From Halalkalibacter oceani (GTDB lineage: Bacteria > Bacillota > Bacilli > Bacillales > Bacillaceae_D): 64,000 bases of DNA. Positions 53,631 to 63,212 of the stretch are shown one piece after another. Each line of letters opens with the position of its first letter. Position 1 is the first letter of the stretch. The stretch covers positions 1 to 64,000 of the forward strand of contig NZ_JAMBOL010000007.1 of the NCBI RefSeq assembly GCF_023715605.1. The letters are read 5' to 3'. The notes beneath the pieces are model-generated. The model saw nothing but the letters and a program-made list of their open reading frames with translations, did not search any database and was not told the DNA's origin. Made by a program: the position numbers and the translations under genes.

Positions 53631-54692
53631 ATGAAAACGATTAAGGTAGCAAGTATCCCCGGAGATGGAATTGGCCAAGAGGTCGTCCCCGCGGCCGAGG
53701 AAGTAGTAAAGGCAATTGCTGCGCTTCATGGCGGTCTTTCGTTCGAATTCACTCGCTTTCCATGGAGCTGCGAATATTATACAGAGACCGGTAAAATGAT
53801 GCCTGATGACGGGCTGAAACAGTTAACCGATTTTGACAGCATCTTTTTAGGGGCGGTCGGCGATCCCAGAGTCGTGCCCGATCATATTTCATTATGGGGA
53901 CTGTTGCTGACGATTCGCCGGGAATTTGAACAGGTGATTAATGTCCGGCCGGCCAAGCTGTTAAACGGGCTGCGCTCCCCATTAGTAAATCCGAATGATT
54001 TTGACTTGATTGTTGTCCGGGAAAATAGTGAAGGAGAGTACAGTTCAGTAGGTGGTGAAATCTATCAAGGTGGAGATCAAATCGCCATTCAAAATGCGAT
54101 CTTCTCCCGCAAAGGGACGGAACGGGCGATGCGCTACGCGTTTGAATTGGCGAAAAAGCGCAACAAAAAGCTGACAAGTGCGACAAAATCAAACGGCATC
54201 TTTCATACGATGCCATTCTGGGACCGGATTTTCACCGACGTTTCGCGTGATTATCCTGATATCGAAACGGATTCACAGCATATCGATGCGCTGGCCGCCT
54301 TTTTCGTCACCGCCCCGCATCGCTTTGACGTCATCGTGGCGAGCAATTTATTCGGCGATATTTTGACCGATCTTGGCGCGGCGATCATGGGTAGCGTCGG
54401 TATCGCCCCTTCAGCAAATATCAATGTTAACGGCAAATATCCATCGATGTTCGAACCGGTTCATGGCTCAGCGCCCGATATTGCCGGGAAAGGAATGGCC
54501 AATCCCATCGGACAAATTTGGACAGCGAAAATGATGCTCGACCATTTTGGCGAGGAAGAGCTCGGCTCAGCATTGCTCGCTACGATTGAATCGCTTCTCG
54601 CTGATCAGATCACCACTCCTGATCTCGGCGGTACCTTCTCGACAAATGAAGTGACAAATGAACTGATCGCCCGATTGAAGAAGCTCGGGTAA
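53631..54692 (+). CDS. tartrate dehydrogenase/decarboxylase family protein (TtuC/YcsA)
   Basis: 353 residues, isocitrate/isopropylmalate dehydrogenase superfamily. It has the cofactor/substrate region PGDGIGQEVV, the TtuC-type HISLWGLLLTIRREF in place of the 3-IPM determinant, Lys in KSNGIFH, and SNLFGDILTDLGAAIMGSVG with metal-binding Asp. It oxidises tartrate, D-malate or similar 2-hydroxydiacids to oxo products. Co-transcribed with the hydrolase. GAAGGAG precedes the ATG. Confidence 0.88.
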   Translation: MKTIKVASIPGDGIGQEVVPAAEEVVKAIAALHGGLSFEFTRFPWSCEYYTETGKMMPDDGLKQLTDFDSIFLGAVGDPRVVPDHISLWGLLLTIRREFEQVINVRPAKLLNGLRSPLVNPNDFDLIVVRENSEGEYSSVGGEIYQGGDQIAIQNAIFSRKGTERAMRYAFELAKKRNKKLTSATKSNGIFHTMPFWDRIFTDVSRDYPDIETDSQHIDALAAFFVTAPHRFDVIVASNLFGDILTDLGAAIMGSVGIAPSANINVNGKYPSMFEPVHGSAPDIAGKGMANPIGQIWTAKMMLDHFGEEELGSALLATIESLLADQITTPDLGGTFSTNEVTNELIARLKKLG

Positions 54693-54741
54693 AGCATACT
54701 TTACTCTGCTGAAACTGGCAGCGTTTCCGGTCTACACATGA

Positions 54742-54784
54742 GAGCTGGGCCAGAAGGTTGTTTATTTACCTTTTGGCCCAGTTC
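54742..54784. terminator. terminator between TtuC-like and AKR genes
   Basis: GAGCTGGGCCAGAAGG / CCTTTTGGCCCAGTTC with a TTGTTTATTTA loop; convergent gene pair; AAAAGG-type hairpin. Confidence 0.78.
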
Positions 54785-54805
54785 TACCAGCTTTCTCTCA
54801 CCCTC

Positions 54806-55708
54806 TTACGGCACTTCATGGCCGAGCGAGCTGTGAAGAATCGCAAACCATTGATCAAGAGTTAACTCATATTGCAGCGCATTGATTGCCGCTTGAATCC
54901 GCTCCTTCTTCTGCGTGCCGATAATCGGCATTGTCTTAGCCGGATGACGCAAAATCCAAGCATACGCGACCTCATCAATCGAGCCGGCGCCAATCTCTTT
55001 CTGCACCTCTGTTAACGCTTCACGGACGCGCACTCCTTTTTCGCTCATGTCCGAAAAAAGCTTGCCGCCGGCGAGCGGTGACCAGATCATCGGAACGAGC
55101 CTGTTCTCCAAACAAGCATTCATTGTCCCGTCCTCGATGTTTTCCAAAACGAGCGGAGAAAGCTCGACCTGATTGATCACCAGCTTCTCTGACACATACG
55201 ATTGCAGCATCGTCAGCTGATCGCTTTTGAAATTGGAAACACCAAAGTAACGTACTTTCCCGTCTTTCTTTAGTGTCTCAAAGGCTTCTGCCACTTCCTC
55301 AGGATTCATCAGCGGATCAGGCCGGTGAATGAGCAGAACATCAATATAATCCGTCTGCAAATTTTTAAGCGACTGGTCCACCGAGGCAATAATATGGGAC
55401 TTGGATGTATGATAATGATGCGTTTTATGGTTCGGTCGCTGCGGCGAAGGGAGAACAATCCCGCATTTCGTGACAATTTCAATTTTTTGCCGCAAGGATG
55501 GCTCCTTGGCAAGAGCAACTCCAAACAGCTCTTCACATGTATAGCTTCCATAAATATCGGCGTGATCAAATGTTGTAACGCCCTGTTCATAAACATATTT
55601 CAGCAGATCAAGAGTCTGTCCGCTTGATTGCTTCCAATTCGCCAGCCTCCACAGCCCGTACACGAGCCGTGAGAAAGACAAATCTTCGGCCAACTTTATT
55701 CGTTCCAT
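54806..55708 (-). CDS. aldo/keto reductase family oxidoreductase
   Basis: 300 residues with the AKR tetrad: Asp in FDHADIYG, Tyr of that motif, Lys in IVTKCG and His in DVLLIHRPDPLM. The NADPH-binding C-terminal IIGTQKKERIQAA is present. Similar to B. subtilis YcsN-type proteins; substrate unknown. It starts 2 bases after the upstream hydrolase gene ends, so the two are co-transcribed. GGGGGAG sets the start. Confidence 0.88.
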   Translation of the reverse strand: MERIKLAEDLSFSRLVYGLWRLANWKQSSGQTLDLLKYVYEQGVTTFDHADIYGSYTCEELFGVALAKEPSLRQKIEIVTKCGIVLPSPQRPNHKTHHYHTSKSHIIASVDQSLKNLQTDYIDVLLIHRPDPLMNPEEVAEAFETLKKDGKVRYFGVSNFKSDQLTMLQSYVSEKLVINQVELSPLVLENIEDGTMNACLENRLVPMIWSPLAGGKLFSDMSEKGVRVREALTEVQKEIGAGSIDEVAYAWILRHPAKTMPIIGTQKKERIQAAINALQYELTLDQWFAILHSSLGHEVP

Positions 55709-55710
55709 GC

Positions 55711-56733
55711 TTACTCCCCCTGTTTATGGCGTAAATAGTGTGCAATCAATCTGAAAGTCTGAGTACGGATCACCGCTTCTTCATTCAAAAGCTGATGCCT
55801 GCCGCCGTTCATCAACACAAATGTGCTCTGCGGATAATGGGCGATCGCCCAGCTTCTTCCGTACCGTCCATCGACTGTGCGATCCCTGTCACCCTGTATC
55901 ATTAAAAAAACAAGCTCCTCGTCTGCAGGATGCCGTTTGTTTTCTCCGTCAATCATTTGCTTCAACGCCACCAGCCAATCAAGCGGAAGCTTCCTTTCCT
56001 GCAACGGATCAGCTTTTGTAAAAGTTAAATAGGCCTGATCAGTGGAATTTTTTGTGAAGACCCGTTTCAGCTTCTTTATGTAGCGTTTGCCAAACGACAT
56101 ACCTACCGTCGATAGCCGCCACATATACGGCCGCAAAAGCGGCGCAATCAGAATAACCTTGTCAAACGCCTCTCTCCGCCGCTGCAAATAATGCAGCCCG
56201 ACCGTTGCCCCGGTACTGTGGCCAAGCAAATGGACAGGCTGTCTACCGGCGAGAACCTGCTCGTAAACGCAATGAAGGTCAGCCTCGTACTCCTTAAACT
56301 GTTTAATCGTTGCTCTGTCCCCCGTCGAAAGCCCATGCCCGCGCAAATCAAAGCCGACGACCGTATAGCCCTCCTCCACTAAAAAGTGAATTGTCTTCGA
56401 CAAAGAACCGAGATGGTCAAGATAGCCGTGAAGCAGCAGCACCGTTTCCTGCTTCCCCTTGCTATCAGGAGCGAAGCGCTGGACGAATACTCGTTGCTTC
56501 CCTGTCGTCGTGATATAGCCGTATTGATGGGTGCATTGAGTTGCCGGCAAATGATAAAAGGCCCGATATCGGGCGATCGCCTCGGCCAGCTCCGGCTGTT
56601 CCTCAGCAAATGCCGGAGACATTGATGTTATCCTGTTGAGTGCCTGTTTCACCATATGCGCATCCATATAGAAGCTTTTTGCCTCCACTCTTATGTATTT
56701 TCGTCCCTTAAACCGAAGGAGGTTTTCCAGCAC
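55711..56733 (-). CDS. alpha/beta hydrolase, lysophospholipase-like
   Basis: About 340 residues at the longest reading. The nucleophile elbow is GHSTGA, the oxyanion motif LLLHGYLDHLG, and a catalytic His lies in GGRHQLLNE. This is the serine-hydrolase plan of monoacylglycerol/lysophospholipases. The start is uncertain: the GTG at 56733 has a weak site, and the GGAGG near 56680 is about 14 bases from ATG 56667. Tightly coupled with the downstream AKR gene. Confidence 0.8.
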   Translation of the reverse strand: MLENLLRFKGRKYIRVEAKSFYMDAHMVKQALNRITSMSPAFAEEQPELAEAIARYRAFYHLPATQCTHQYGYITTTGKQRVFVQRFAPDSKGKQETVLLLHGYLDHLGSLSKTIHFLVEEGYTVVGFDLRGHGLSTGDRATIKQFKEYEADLHCVYEQVLAGRQPVHLLGHSTGATVGLHYLQRRREAFDKVILIAPLLRPYMWRLSTVGMSFGKRYIKKLKRVFTKNSTDQAYLTFTKADPLQERKLPLDWLVALKQMIDGENKRHPADEELVFLMIQGDRDRTVDGRYGRSWAIAHYPQSTFVLMNGGRHQLLNEEAVIRTQTFRLIAHYLRHKQGE

Positions 56734-56837
56734 CTGCTGGCAGAATCCTCTTATTCAATCGTACTAAAACAACCGTGAAAAGAAAAGGCACTGCCCCAAT
56801 AGCATCTTTGGTCATCCTCCCAGTCAAAAACAAAAAA

Positions 56838-56875
56838 GGATTTACAGACAAGTCGTCCAACCTGTCTGTAAATCC
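56838..56875 (-). terminator. terminator of the PPOX-family gene
   Basis: GGATTTACAGACA / TGTCTGTAAATCC followed by TTTTTTG on the minus strand, 11 bases after the stop codon. Confidence 0.88.
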
Positions 56876-56885
56876 TCAGCCTCCA

Positions 56886-57512
56886 TTAATAAAGCCGCTT
56901 CGTATAGCTTTCTTCAAGCAAATCGGCAACATCTTCATTTGGAATTTTGGAGTGGGCCGATAAAATCTTGGCAGCTGATGGCAGTGTTTCTTTCTCAGGC
57001 CAGGAGTCAGCATCCCACAAGCCTGAACGCTTAAATGCTTTGGCGCAATGAATGAAGCCTTCCTCCACTTCCACGCCTATTGCTAAAAGCGGCTGGCGCT
57101 CGTTCACTTTCATTTTATCAAGGAGATCTTCATCCTTCACCAATGTCGCCTTTCCATTAACTCTCAGCGTTTCCTCCATGCCGGGTATAATAAAAATCAG
57201 CCCTATTCTGGCATTAGATAAAATGTTGCGCATCGAGTCGATTCTCCGATTGCCTGGTCTTTCCGGGATAATGAGATGCTTATCATCAAGAATATAAACA
57301 AATCCCGGCTTATCTCCCCGCGGGGACACATCACAGAAGCCTTCCTCATCAGCAGTGGAAATCAGCAAAAATGGCGATTTTGCTATAAACTCCTTACAAT
57401 GGCTGTCCAAATGAGAAATCACCTTGTTCTTGACCAGTTTACTCGGAAACCCAACAATTTCACGAAGTTCTTCCTCTGAATCAATCGTCTGACGAAATCG
57501 TTGATGAGCCAT
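56886..57512 (-). CDS. pyridoxamine 5'-phosphate oxidase family protein (MSMEG_1061-type)
   Basis: 208 residues, split-barrel flavin fold: FLLISTADEEGFCDVSPRGDKPGFV (about 47-71), then LIIPERPGNRRIDSMRNILSNARIGLIFIIPGMEETLRVNGKA, the typical FMN-binding layout. The family is annotated as PPOX-class, often flavin- or F420-dependent; its substrate is unknown. Monocistronic, with GGAGGGG before the ATG. Confidence 0.85.
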   Translation of the reverse strand: MAHQRFRQTIDSEEELREIVGFPSKLVKNKVISHLDSHCKEFIAKSPFLLISTADEEGFCDVSPRGDKPGFVYILDDKHLIIPERPGNRRIDSMRNILSNARIGLIFIIPGMEETLRVNGKATLVKDEDLLDKMKVNERQPLLAIGVEVEEGFIHCAKAFKRSGLWDADSWPEKETLPSAAKILSAHSKIPNEDVADLLEESYTKRLY

Positions 57513-57612
57513 CCAACCCCTCCTCTTTATTCTGCTTTTGTTAATTAATCACTATCATACTATCACTCACCTCTTATTATAATGGAATTCTTTCAATTTT
57601 TTCATTAAAAAA

Positions 57613-57657
57613 GACAGGATGTGTCAAAAGGAAGCCTCCTTTTTAACACACCCCGTC
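57613..57657. terminator. terminator at the end of the phn operon
   Basis: GACAGGATGTGTCAAAAGG / CCTTTTTAACACACCCCGTC, an imperfect stem. It closes the phn operon on the minus strand and belongs to the AAAAGG hairpin set. Confidence 0.7.
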
Positions 57658-57662
57658 TCATC

Positions 57663-58517
57663 TCATCCATTTACTTTCAATTTTTTCTTAAACTGTGTGG
57701 CGACGATCTCGAGCATAACGGCAATGATAAGGATAAAGTAAGTAATCGTGCCGATTTCGCGAATATCGAGGTAAAAATTACTTGCCATGAACATGTCAAA
57801 GCCGATTCCTCCCGCTCCGGCGGCCGCTCCCATCGCCACCGCGACGGCGAAATTGATTTCAAAGCGTAGAAATGTCCAGGAAATCATATAGGTGAGGGAG
57901 GATGGAATGACAGCCTGAAAGATGATTTGCCAAAAGCCTGCTCCGCTCGCCTGCAACGCTTCAACGACTCCTTTATCAAGCTCCTCAAAGGATTCTGAGT
58001 AAGCTTTCACCAAATAGCCGACAGAATGAAATGTCATGCCGATGACGGCGGCGACACTGCCGAGCCCTGCGGCGACAGCAAAGATAAGAACCCATAACAC
58101 GGTCGGGACGGCCCTGATAAAAGCAACAAGACCTTTAATGACGGCAGAGACGCGCTTTGACGTTAAATTCTCGGCGGCCAGCAGGCCGAGAAAGACAGCG
58201 ATGATCGCTCCAAATAAAGTTGTTAAAAAAGCAAGACCCAGTGTAATAAAAACTTGATGAACCGCATGTCCGAACGTAAAATGCTGAAAATGAGGTTCAA
58301 CAAACATTGCTTTCAAGTTCGCGAATGTGATAAGCAACGCCTCAAAAAAATTGATTTCCTTGTAATCGAAGCTGAAAAAAGCATAGACCGTCAGGAACGC
58401 CAGCGTCAACAGCGTCAGCCTGATCACAATCGTCGACTTCGTTAAGACTTTAACTTTCAGGCGCTTTCCTGAAGGAAGCAGCGGCTTTTCTCCGATCATT
58501 TGCTCCTTGGCACCCAC
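57663..58517 (-). CDS. phnE: phosphonate ABC transporter permease PhnE (second copy)
   Basis: 284 residues, about six membrane segments with the EAA-like loop EALQASGAGFWQIIFQAVIPSSLTYM, which couples to PhnC. Starts at GTG 58517, sharing one base with the TAG of the preceding phnE (TAGTG) and preceded by GGAGGGTG. Its N-terminal ~30 residues are charged and extra relative to the first copy. Two different permeases probably pair as a heterodimer. Confidence 0.9.
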   Translation of the reverse strand: MGAKEQMIGEKPLLPSGKRLKVKVLTKSTIVIRLTLLTLAFLTVYAFFSFDYKEINFFEALLITFANLKAMFVEPHFQHFTFGHAVHQVFITLGLAFLTTLFGAIIAVFLGLLAAENLTSKRVSAVIKGLVAFIRAVPTVLWVLIFAVAAGLGSVAAVIGMTFHSVGYLVKAYSESFEELDKGVVEALQASGAGFWQIIFQAVIPSSLTYMISWTFLRFEINFAVAVAMGAAAGAGGIGFDMFMASNFYLDIREIGTITYFILIIAVMLEIVATQFKKKLKVNG

Positions 58518-59302
58518 TATAAAATCACCCTCCTTACATAATTTGATACGGCTTCAATAAGGAGAATGGCGACGACAATCGCAATTACAACAAGGGCGGC
58601 GATATCATAATTCAGATTTTTGTAATACAGATTAAAGGTAAACCCGATGCCGGAACCTGTTAAAAGGCCAATGAGCGTCGCACTGCGGACATTCGTTTCA
58701 ATCATAAAGAGAACCCAGCTGATCATTTGCGGAAGACTGGATGGAACGACCGATTGGGCAATGATCGAAAAATAGCTTGCTCCAGTCGCTCTTAATGCCT
58801 CAACCGAACCCCCGCTTACTTCATCAATCGTTTCGACAAAGGATCTTGTTAAAAAACCAAACGAAGCAAAAAACAGGGCGAAATAGCCGGTTAATGAGCT
58901 TTGACCAAAGGAAAAAAGCAGAATCATCGCCCAGGCTGCCACATCAATATTCCGAAAGACCGTCGCGATCCCGCGGCAAATACTACCGAAGAACGCATTG
59001 ACGCGAGTTGTGTTTGAACCGAGTACAGCAAATAGGAGCGCAAACATCGCACCAAGCGTTGTCGCCGCAATCGATACGAGCAGCGTTTCAATTAAACTGT
59101 TTAAAATACCCGGCAGCCGCGATAAGGATTCCTGCGTCGGATAAAAATTCCCAAGTGCCCATATAACAGCCCGCGGAAATGATTCAAACCCTCTGACAAT
59201 ATTATACTCAGTAATGAGGATCGCACCGAGTGTGATCAACCCTAAGACGAGCAGAAATCCGAGAGTGTTTCTCCTTTTTCGTGCAAAAAAATCAGCTTGC
59301 AT
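58517..59302 (-). CDS. phnE: phosphonate ABC transporter permease PhnE (first copy)
   Basis: 261 residues, about five to six membrane segments. It has the EAA-like loop EALRATGASYFSIIAQSVVPSSLPQM and the PhnE-type SFVETIDEVSGG block. Overlaps phnC by 11 bases and phnE2 by one base, indicating strict co-translation. GGAGG lies 5 bases before ATG 59302. Confidence 0.9.
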   Translation of the reverse strand: MQADFFARKRRNTLGFLLVLGLITLGAILITEYNIVRGFESFPRAVIWALGNFYPTQESLSRLPGILNSLIETLLVSIAATTLGAMFALLFAVLGSNTTRVNAFFGSICRGIATVFRNIDVAAWAMILLFSFGQSSLTGYFALFFASFGFLTRSFVETIDEVSGGSVEALRATGASYFSIIAQSVVPSSLPQMISWVLFMIETNVRSATLIGLLTGSGIGFTFNLYYKNLNYDIAALVVIAIVVAILLIEAVSNYVRRVIL

Positions 59303-60080
59303 GGATGCCTCCTATGTCAAAGATTAGATCTTCAGCCTCGGATCCGTAAATTTGCTGAATGTCTTCTTTTGTCATCTCTTTCGGGGCTCCATTGTAGACG
59401 ACCTGGCCCTTGTTAATGCCGATAATCGTATCCGAATATTTCAGCGCAACATCGACTTGATGAAGATTGACGAGAACAGTGATCCCCATCGTTGTTGAAA
59501 CCGTCCGGAGATGATCCATAATTGTTTTTGCCGAATTTGGATCAAGTGAGGCAATCGGCTCATCGCACAAAAGCATCCGCGGATCCTGAACGAGCGCCCT
59601 CGCAATACCGACGCGCTGCTTCTGACCTCCACTCAGCTGGTCAGCCCGTTTGTAGATGAAGTCCTCCAGCCCAAGAAGCGACAAAATTCTGATCGCCTGC
59701 TCTTTTTCCGCCTGACTGTATAGGCCGAGAACCCCCGCTAAAGTTGACTTTTTCCCAAGCGTTCCATGAAGCGTATTTTCGATCACACTTAAGCGATTCA
59801 CTAAATTATAATGCTGAAAAATCATTCCGATTTTCGTTCGCACCTTTTTTAAGTCCTTCTTTTTAACATTCATGACGTCGATCCGATCAAAGGTAATCTC
59901 TCCGTGTGAGGCATCAATCATCCGATTGATACAGCGGAGGAGAGTCGATTTCCCCGCACCGGATGGACCGATGATGGAAACAAACTCTCCCTCGTTGACG
60001 GAGAAGCTAACATCAGATAATGCCTTTGTATCATTTCCAAATTGTTTGGACAGATGATTGATTTCAAGTAAGGCTGTCAT
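59292..60080 (-). CDS. phnC: phosphonate ABC transporter ATP-binding protein PhnC
   Basis: 262 residues. Walker A GPSGAGKST (38-46), Q-loop FQHYN, signature [12 protein letters not shown], Walker B MLLCDEPIASLD and H-loop NLHQ are intact. Phosphonate transporter-specific ATPase, next to the binding protein phnD. GAGGAG selects ATG 60080 over the longer reading. Confidence 0.93.
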   Translation of the reverse strand: MTALLEINHLSKQFGNDTKALSDVSFSVNEGEFVSIIGPSGAGKSTLLRCINRMIDASHGEITFDRIDVMNVKKKDLKKVRTKIGMIFQHYNLVNRLSVIENTLHGTLGKKSTLAGVLGLYSQAEKEQAIRILSLLGLEDFIYKRADQLSGGQKQRVGIARALVQDPRMLLCDEPIASLDPNSAKTIMDHLRTVSTTMGITVLVNLHQVDVALKYSDTIIGINKGQVVYNGAPKEMTKEDIQQIYGSEAEDLIFDIGGIHAS

Positions 60081-60102
60081 AGTTAACTCTCCTCTTATCC
60101 TT

Positions 60103-61131
60103 TTAGTTAGAAAGCTCGCGAATCGGATTAAACCAGGCGTCCTCAACATCAACTAAACGCTCGTCCGCTGTTTTTGAAAACAATCCGGAAAAATCTGAGT
60201 CCTCAGGCACGAAAATCTTCTCGTTGTTCGCCACCTCATCAGATGTCATAACTTCAAGCAGCTCTGCTTGCATCTCTTCGTTAATGTTGTCCCCATTAAT
60301 GACAAATGGTGCGTTTAACACAGGAGTGACGGAAATAAGGATAAATTCTTTCCCTGTTACCGTATTGAACGGCTCTGCCGCGTCCTCTCTTACTTTATAA
60401 ATCGCCCCCGGCCGGTTTTCTTCGCCTTCGATCAATTCAACGTAGTTATTGACGCATGTATCACAAAATGCAGCAACATCGACATTCCCAGATAGCAGAT
60501 TGACCGCTGAACCTTGATGAGAACCGCCATACAGTACATCACTAAAGAAATGATTGTCGCCACCTTCAAGCAGATCGTCTGCCGTTACATCTTCAAAGCC
60601 AGGCTGTTCGCTGAAATAATCGACAATTCCAGTGGAAGGAACCCGAAAGCCTGAGGTTGAACTGTTCGAGACAAACGAGAATCTCTTTCCTTGGATGTTG
60701 TCAATCGCGAACTCATCACCATTTTTGTACTCATCAGCATTTTCTATTTCTACAGCAAGCCAGCTATAGTAAATCGCGTCGTCCAACGTACCGGACTCAC
60801 CGGACGGGACGACGAGCGGAAGAACCTGGTCATTTTTATTTTTCGCTTCAATGTACCCTTGCGCCCCTAAGTAAGCCATGTCCGCATTTCCGTTAGCAAT
60901 TGCCTCGATCGCCACAATATAATCCGTTGTCGTTTGATGCGTAACTTCTGCGCCCGTCTTCTCTTCAATCATTCTACCAATTTCATCACGTGTGTCTGTC
61001 AAATCTGTGCCGGATTCATTCGGAAGCCAGGCAATTGTGATACTGTCTTGTCCTGCTGTACCTGAAGAAGAACAACCAGCAATGAATAGCAAAATGAACG
61101 TCAGTACATATAGCAATGATTTTTTCATCAT
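60103..61131 (-). CDS. phnD: phosphonate-binding lipoprotein PhnD
   Basis: 342 residues. Signal peptide with lipobox FIAGC, then a PhnD-like domain with ITIAWLPNESGTDLT, DMAYLGAQGYIEA and SFVSNSSTSGFRVPS, where the oxyanion is held by backbone and Ser/Thr groups in the family. It captures phosphonates or phosphate-type esters outside the membrane. GAGGAG lies before ATG 61131. An 82-base gap to phnL may hold an internal promoter (a TTGACA is visible, but no good -10). Confidence 0.92.
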   Translation of the reverse strand: MMKKSLLYVLTFILLFIAGCSSSGTAGQDSITIAWLPNESGTDLTDTRDEIGRMIEEKTGAEVTHQTTTDYIVAIEAIANGNADMAYLGAQGYIEAKNKNDQVLPLVVPSGESGTLDDAIYYSWLAVEIENADEYKNGDEFAIDNIQGKRFSFVSNSSTSGFRVPSTGIVDYFSEQPGFEDVTADDLLEGGDNHFFSDVLYGGSHQGSAVNLLSGNVDVAAFCDTCVNNYVELIEGEENRPGAIYKVREDAAEPFNTVTGKEFILISVTPVLNAPFVINGDNINEEMQAELLEVMTSDEVANNEKIFVPEDSDFSGLFSKTADERLVDVEDAWFNPIRELSN

Positions 61132-61213
61132 AAAATCTCCTCACTTTTTTAATTTCCCAATTCTACTATAGCTCGTAATTGTCAACCTACTATTAAGACG
61201 ATATTAGCAATTA

Positions 61214-61936
61214 TTAAAAGTTAGTAAATTTGGTAGAATAAGAGAATACTCCATCTTGCATGTTATACTCACGGTCACATAGATGATTCATAAACTCAAG
61301 ATCATGAAAAATTCCCAAAATCGTCGTTCCTTCCTTCATCAGCTGTTCAATCAGAAGCTTAACTTTCATTTTCGACTCCTGGTCAAGACTTGCGGTTGGC
61401 TCATCAAGCAGAAGCAGCCGCGGCTTTTTGACCATCGCTCTTGCAATATTAAGCCTGAGCTTTTCACCTCCCGAAAACGTAGCTGGGTAACTGTCCCATA
61501 AGGCTGGATCTAATTCAAAATGGGCGAGAATCTTTTCAGTTTCCAATTCTGCAAGCTGCTGATTTTCCCCCATCTCCAAAATCGCCTGCTTAACAAGCTG
61601 CCTCGCTGTCGTTCTTGGCATTACATTTAGAAATTGGGACACATAGCCGATTTCATGCTTTCGTAAATAAAGCATTTGCCGCTCGGTCGCCTCAGCCAGA
61701 TTAAGCGGGCCAAAAGCTTTCGACTCGTACGAAATGCTTCCTTCCTGAATCCGGTACGTGCCGTAGAGGCACTTTAAAATCGTCGACTTTCCGCTTCCGC
61801 TTTTCCCGGTAATACCGACAAATTCGCCTTCCTTCACTTGAATATCAATATCGCTGACCGCCCGGATATGCTTGTCTAAATTATGGAGGTCAAACGACTT
61901 CGATAACCCTTTAATTTCCAGAAGAGATTCCAACAT
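61214..61936 (-). CDS. phnL: C-P lyase system ATP-binding protein PhnL
   Basis: 240 residues, ABC ATPase without partner permease. Walker A GKSGSGKST, signature FSGGEKLRLNIA and Walker B LLLLDEPTASLD; PhnL-type FLNVMPRTTA is present. In the C-P lyase pathway it assists the PhnI-based ribose-phosphonate step. Starts at ATG 61936 after GGGTGA; the longer reading overlaps phnM. Confidence 0.92.
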   Translation of the reverse strand: MLESLLEIKGLSKSFDLHNLDKHIRAVSDIDIQVKEGEFVGITGKSGSGKSTILKCLYGTYRIQEGSISYESKAFGPLNLAEATERQMLYLRKHEIGYVSQFLNVMPRTTARQLVKQAILEMGENQQLAELETEKILAHFELDPALWDSYPATFSGGEKLRLNIARAMVKKPRLLLLDEPTASLDQESKMKVKLLIEQLMKEGTTILGIFHDLEFMNHLCDREYNMQDGVFSYSTKFTNF

Positions 61937-61996
61937 GCTCACCCGCTTTCTTATTTCTTTCCCAGCTGCGACCTCTTCAGAAGCTGGAAACAAGCT

Positions 61997-63181
61997 TTAT
62001 ATCCGATAGTTTGTTTTCTGAATCAGTTGTCCATCGACAAAGACACTCGTAATAACCGGAAACTGATCGCTGATTTTTTCAATAATGAGCAGGTCGGCTT
62101 TTTTCCCTTCGCGAACAGAGCCAATCTCATGATCCATTTTGACTGCTTTAGCCGGGTTGATCGTGACAAGCTTCATCATTTCCGCCAGGTCCATTCCATA
62201 TTTGTCAACCAGGGCAAAGACAGAGTGAAGCATCGCCGCAGGATAATAGTCGCTGCACAATATATCAATTGACTCTTTTTGAATGGCTTCTGCCGCGCAA
62301 AGATTTCCGCTATGCGATCCGCCGAGCAGAACATTCGGGGCCCCGGCAATCGTATACATCCCAAGCTCCCGCGCTCTTTCAGCCACTTCAAGCGTGATTG
62401 GAAATTCACTGATCGTCGCACCGAAGCTGTGGACAAGCTCCAGTTTTTCAAGTGTGTCATCATCATGCGAAGCCACCGCAATCCGGTGCTCGTGAGCAAG
62501 CTCGGCGATTTCCTTCATGCTCTCCATCGAAAGCTTTTCCTTCGTCTGGTGATTATGAATCATCACGTCAATCGAGGCGTCGCTCACATTGTTATAGCTT
62601 TTTACCGTTTGACGATAAATTTCTAAATGACGGTATTGCCCCTGTCCCGGCGTATGATCCATAAAGGAAACTAAATGGACTTTCTTTTCAGCGATGTAGC
62701 GCTTTAGATTATCAACCTCACCGATATTATCAATCTCAAATCTGGCATGAAACCGATGGCGGACGAGATGCTTCGTTTTATGACTCTGCTCAATTAAATC
62801 GATAAATTTCCGGACATTTTCCGGCTCGCGAATCGGTTTGTATTCATACTCCGTTCCTTTAAAAAGCGAAAGAGAATGAAACATTGTCGTAATCCCGTGC
62901 CCGATTAATTCCTTCTCTGTTTCTCTTAAGCTCAAATTAAAATCCATCAGCGACGTTGGACGCGGGGCAGCCATATGCTCAATATAGTCTGAATGAATAT
63001 CGATAAAGCCAGGAGAAACAAAACCGCCTCCCGCATCAATGATTTCCATTCCTTCCCTGAACTTGATCTCCCCAATTGGAGCAATTCTGGCGATCCGGTC
63101 TTCTTCAATTAAAAGATCATAGCCGTGCAACACCGTATCCTCGGTGATCAATCTTCCATTTGTGATTACATACAAAAGCAT
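61997..63181 (-). CDS. phnM: alpha-D-ribose 1-methylphosphonate 5-triphosphate diphosphatase PhnM
   Basis: 394 residues, amidohydrolase fold. Metal ligands appear as DIHSD (HxD on strand 1), a later catalytic region SHDDDT, and FPITLEVA and GGSHSGN. It removes pyrophosphate from ribose-methylphosphonate triphosphate before C-P cleavage. The start is ATG 63181, 2-3 bases from AGGAGGA; TTG 63175 has better spacing (8 bases). Lies 31 bases after phnK. Confidence 0.93.
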   Translation of the reverse strand: MLLYVITNGRLITEDTVLHGYDLLIEEDRIARIAPIGEIKFREGMEIIDAGGGFVSPGFIDIHSDYIEHMAAPRPTSLMDFNLSLRETEKELIGHGITTMFHSLSLFKGTEYEYKPIREPENVRKFIDLIEQSHKTKHLVRHRFHARFEIDNIGEVDNLKRYIAEKKVHLVSFMDHTPGQGQYRHLEIYRQTVKSYNNVSDASIDVMIHNHQTKEKLSMESMKEIAELAHEHRIAVASHDDDTLEKLELVHSFGATISEFPITLEVAERARELGMYTIAGAPNVLLGGSHSGNLCAAEAIQKESIDILCSDYYPAAMLHSVFALVDKYGMDLAEMMKLVTINPAKAVKMDHEIGSVREGKKADLLIIEKISDQFPVITSVFVDGQLIQKTNYRI

Positions 63182-63212
63182 TTCCTCCTAACCTTCAGAA
63201 TGTTGGCCGACG

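Noticed and set aside
61132-61213. Sigma-A promoter between phnL and phnD (TTGACA near 61180)
   Set aside because: No -10 hexamer lies at 16-18 bases from the TTGACA, so it was not listed as a feature.
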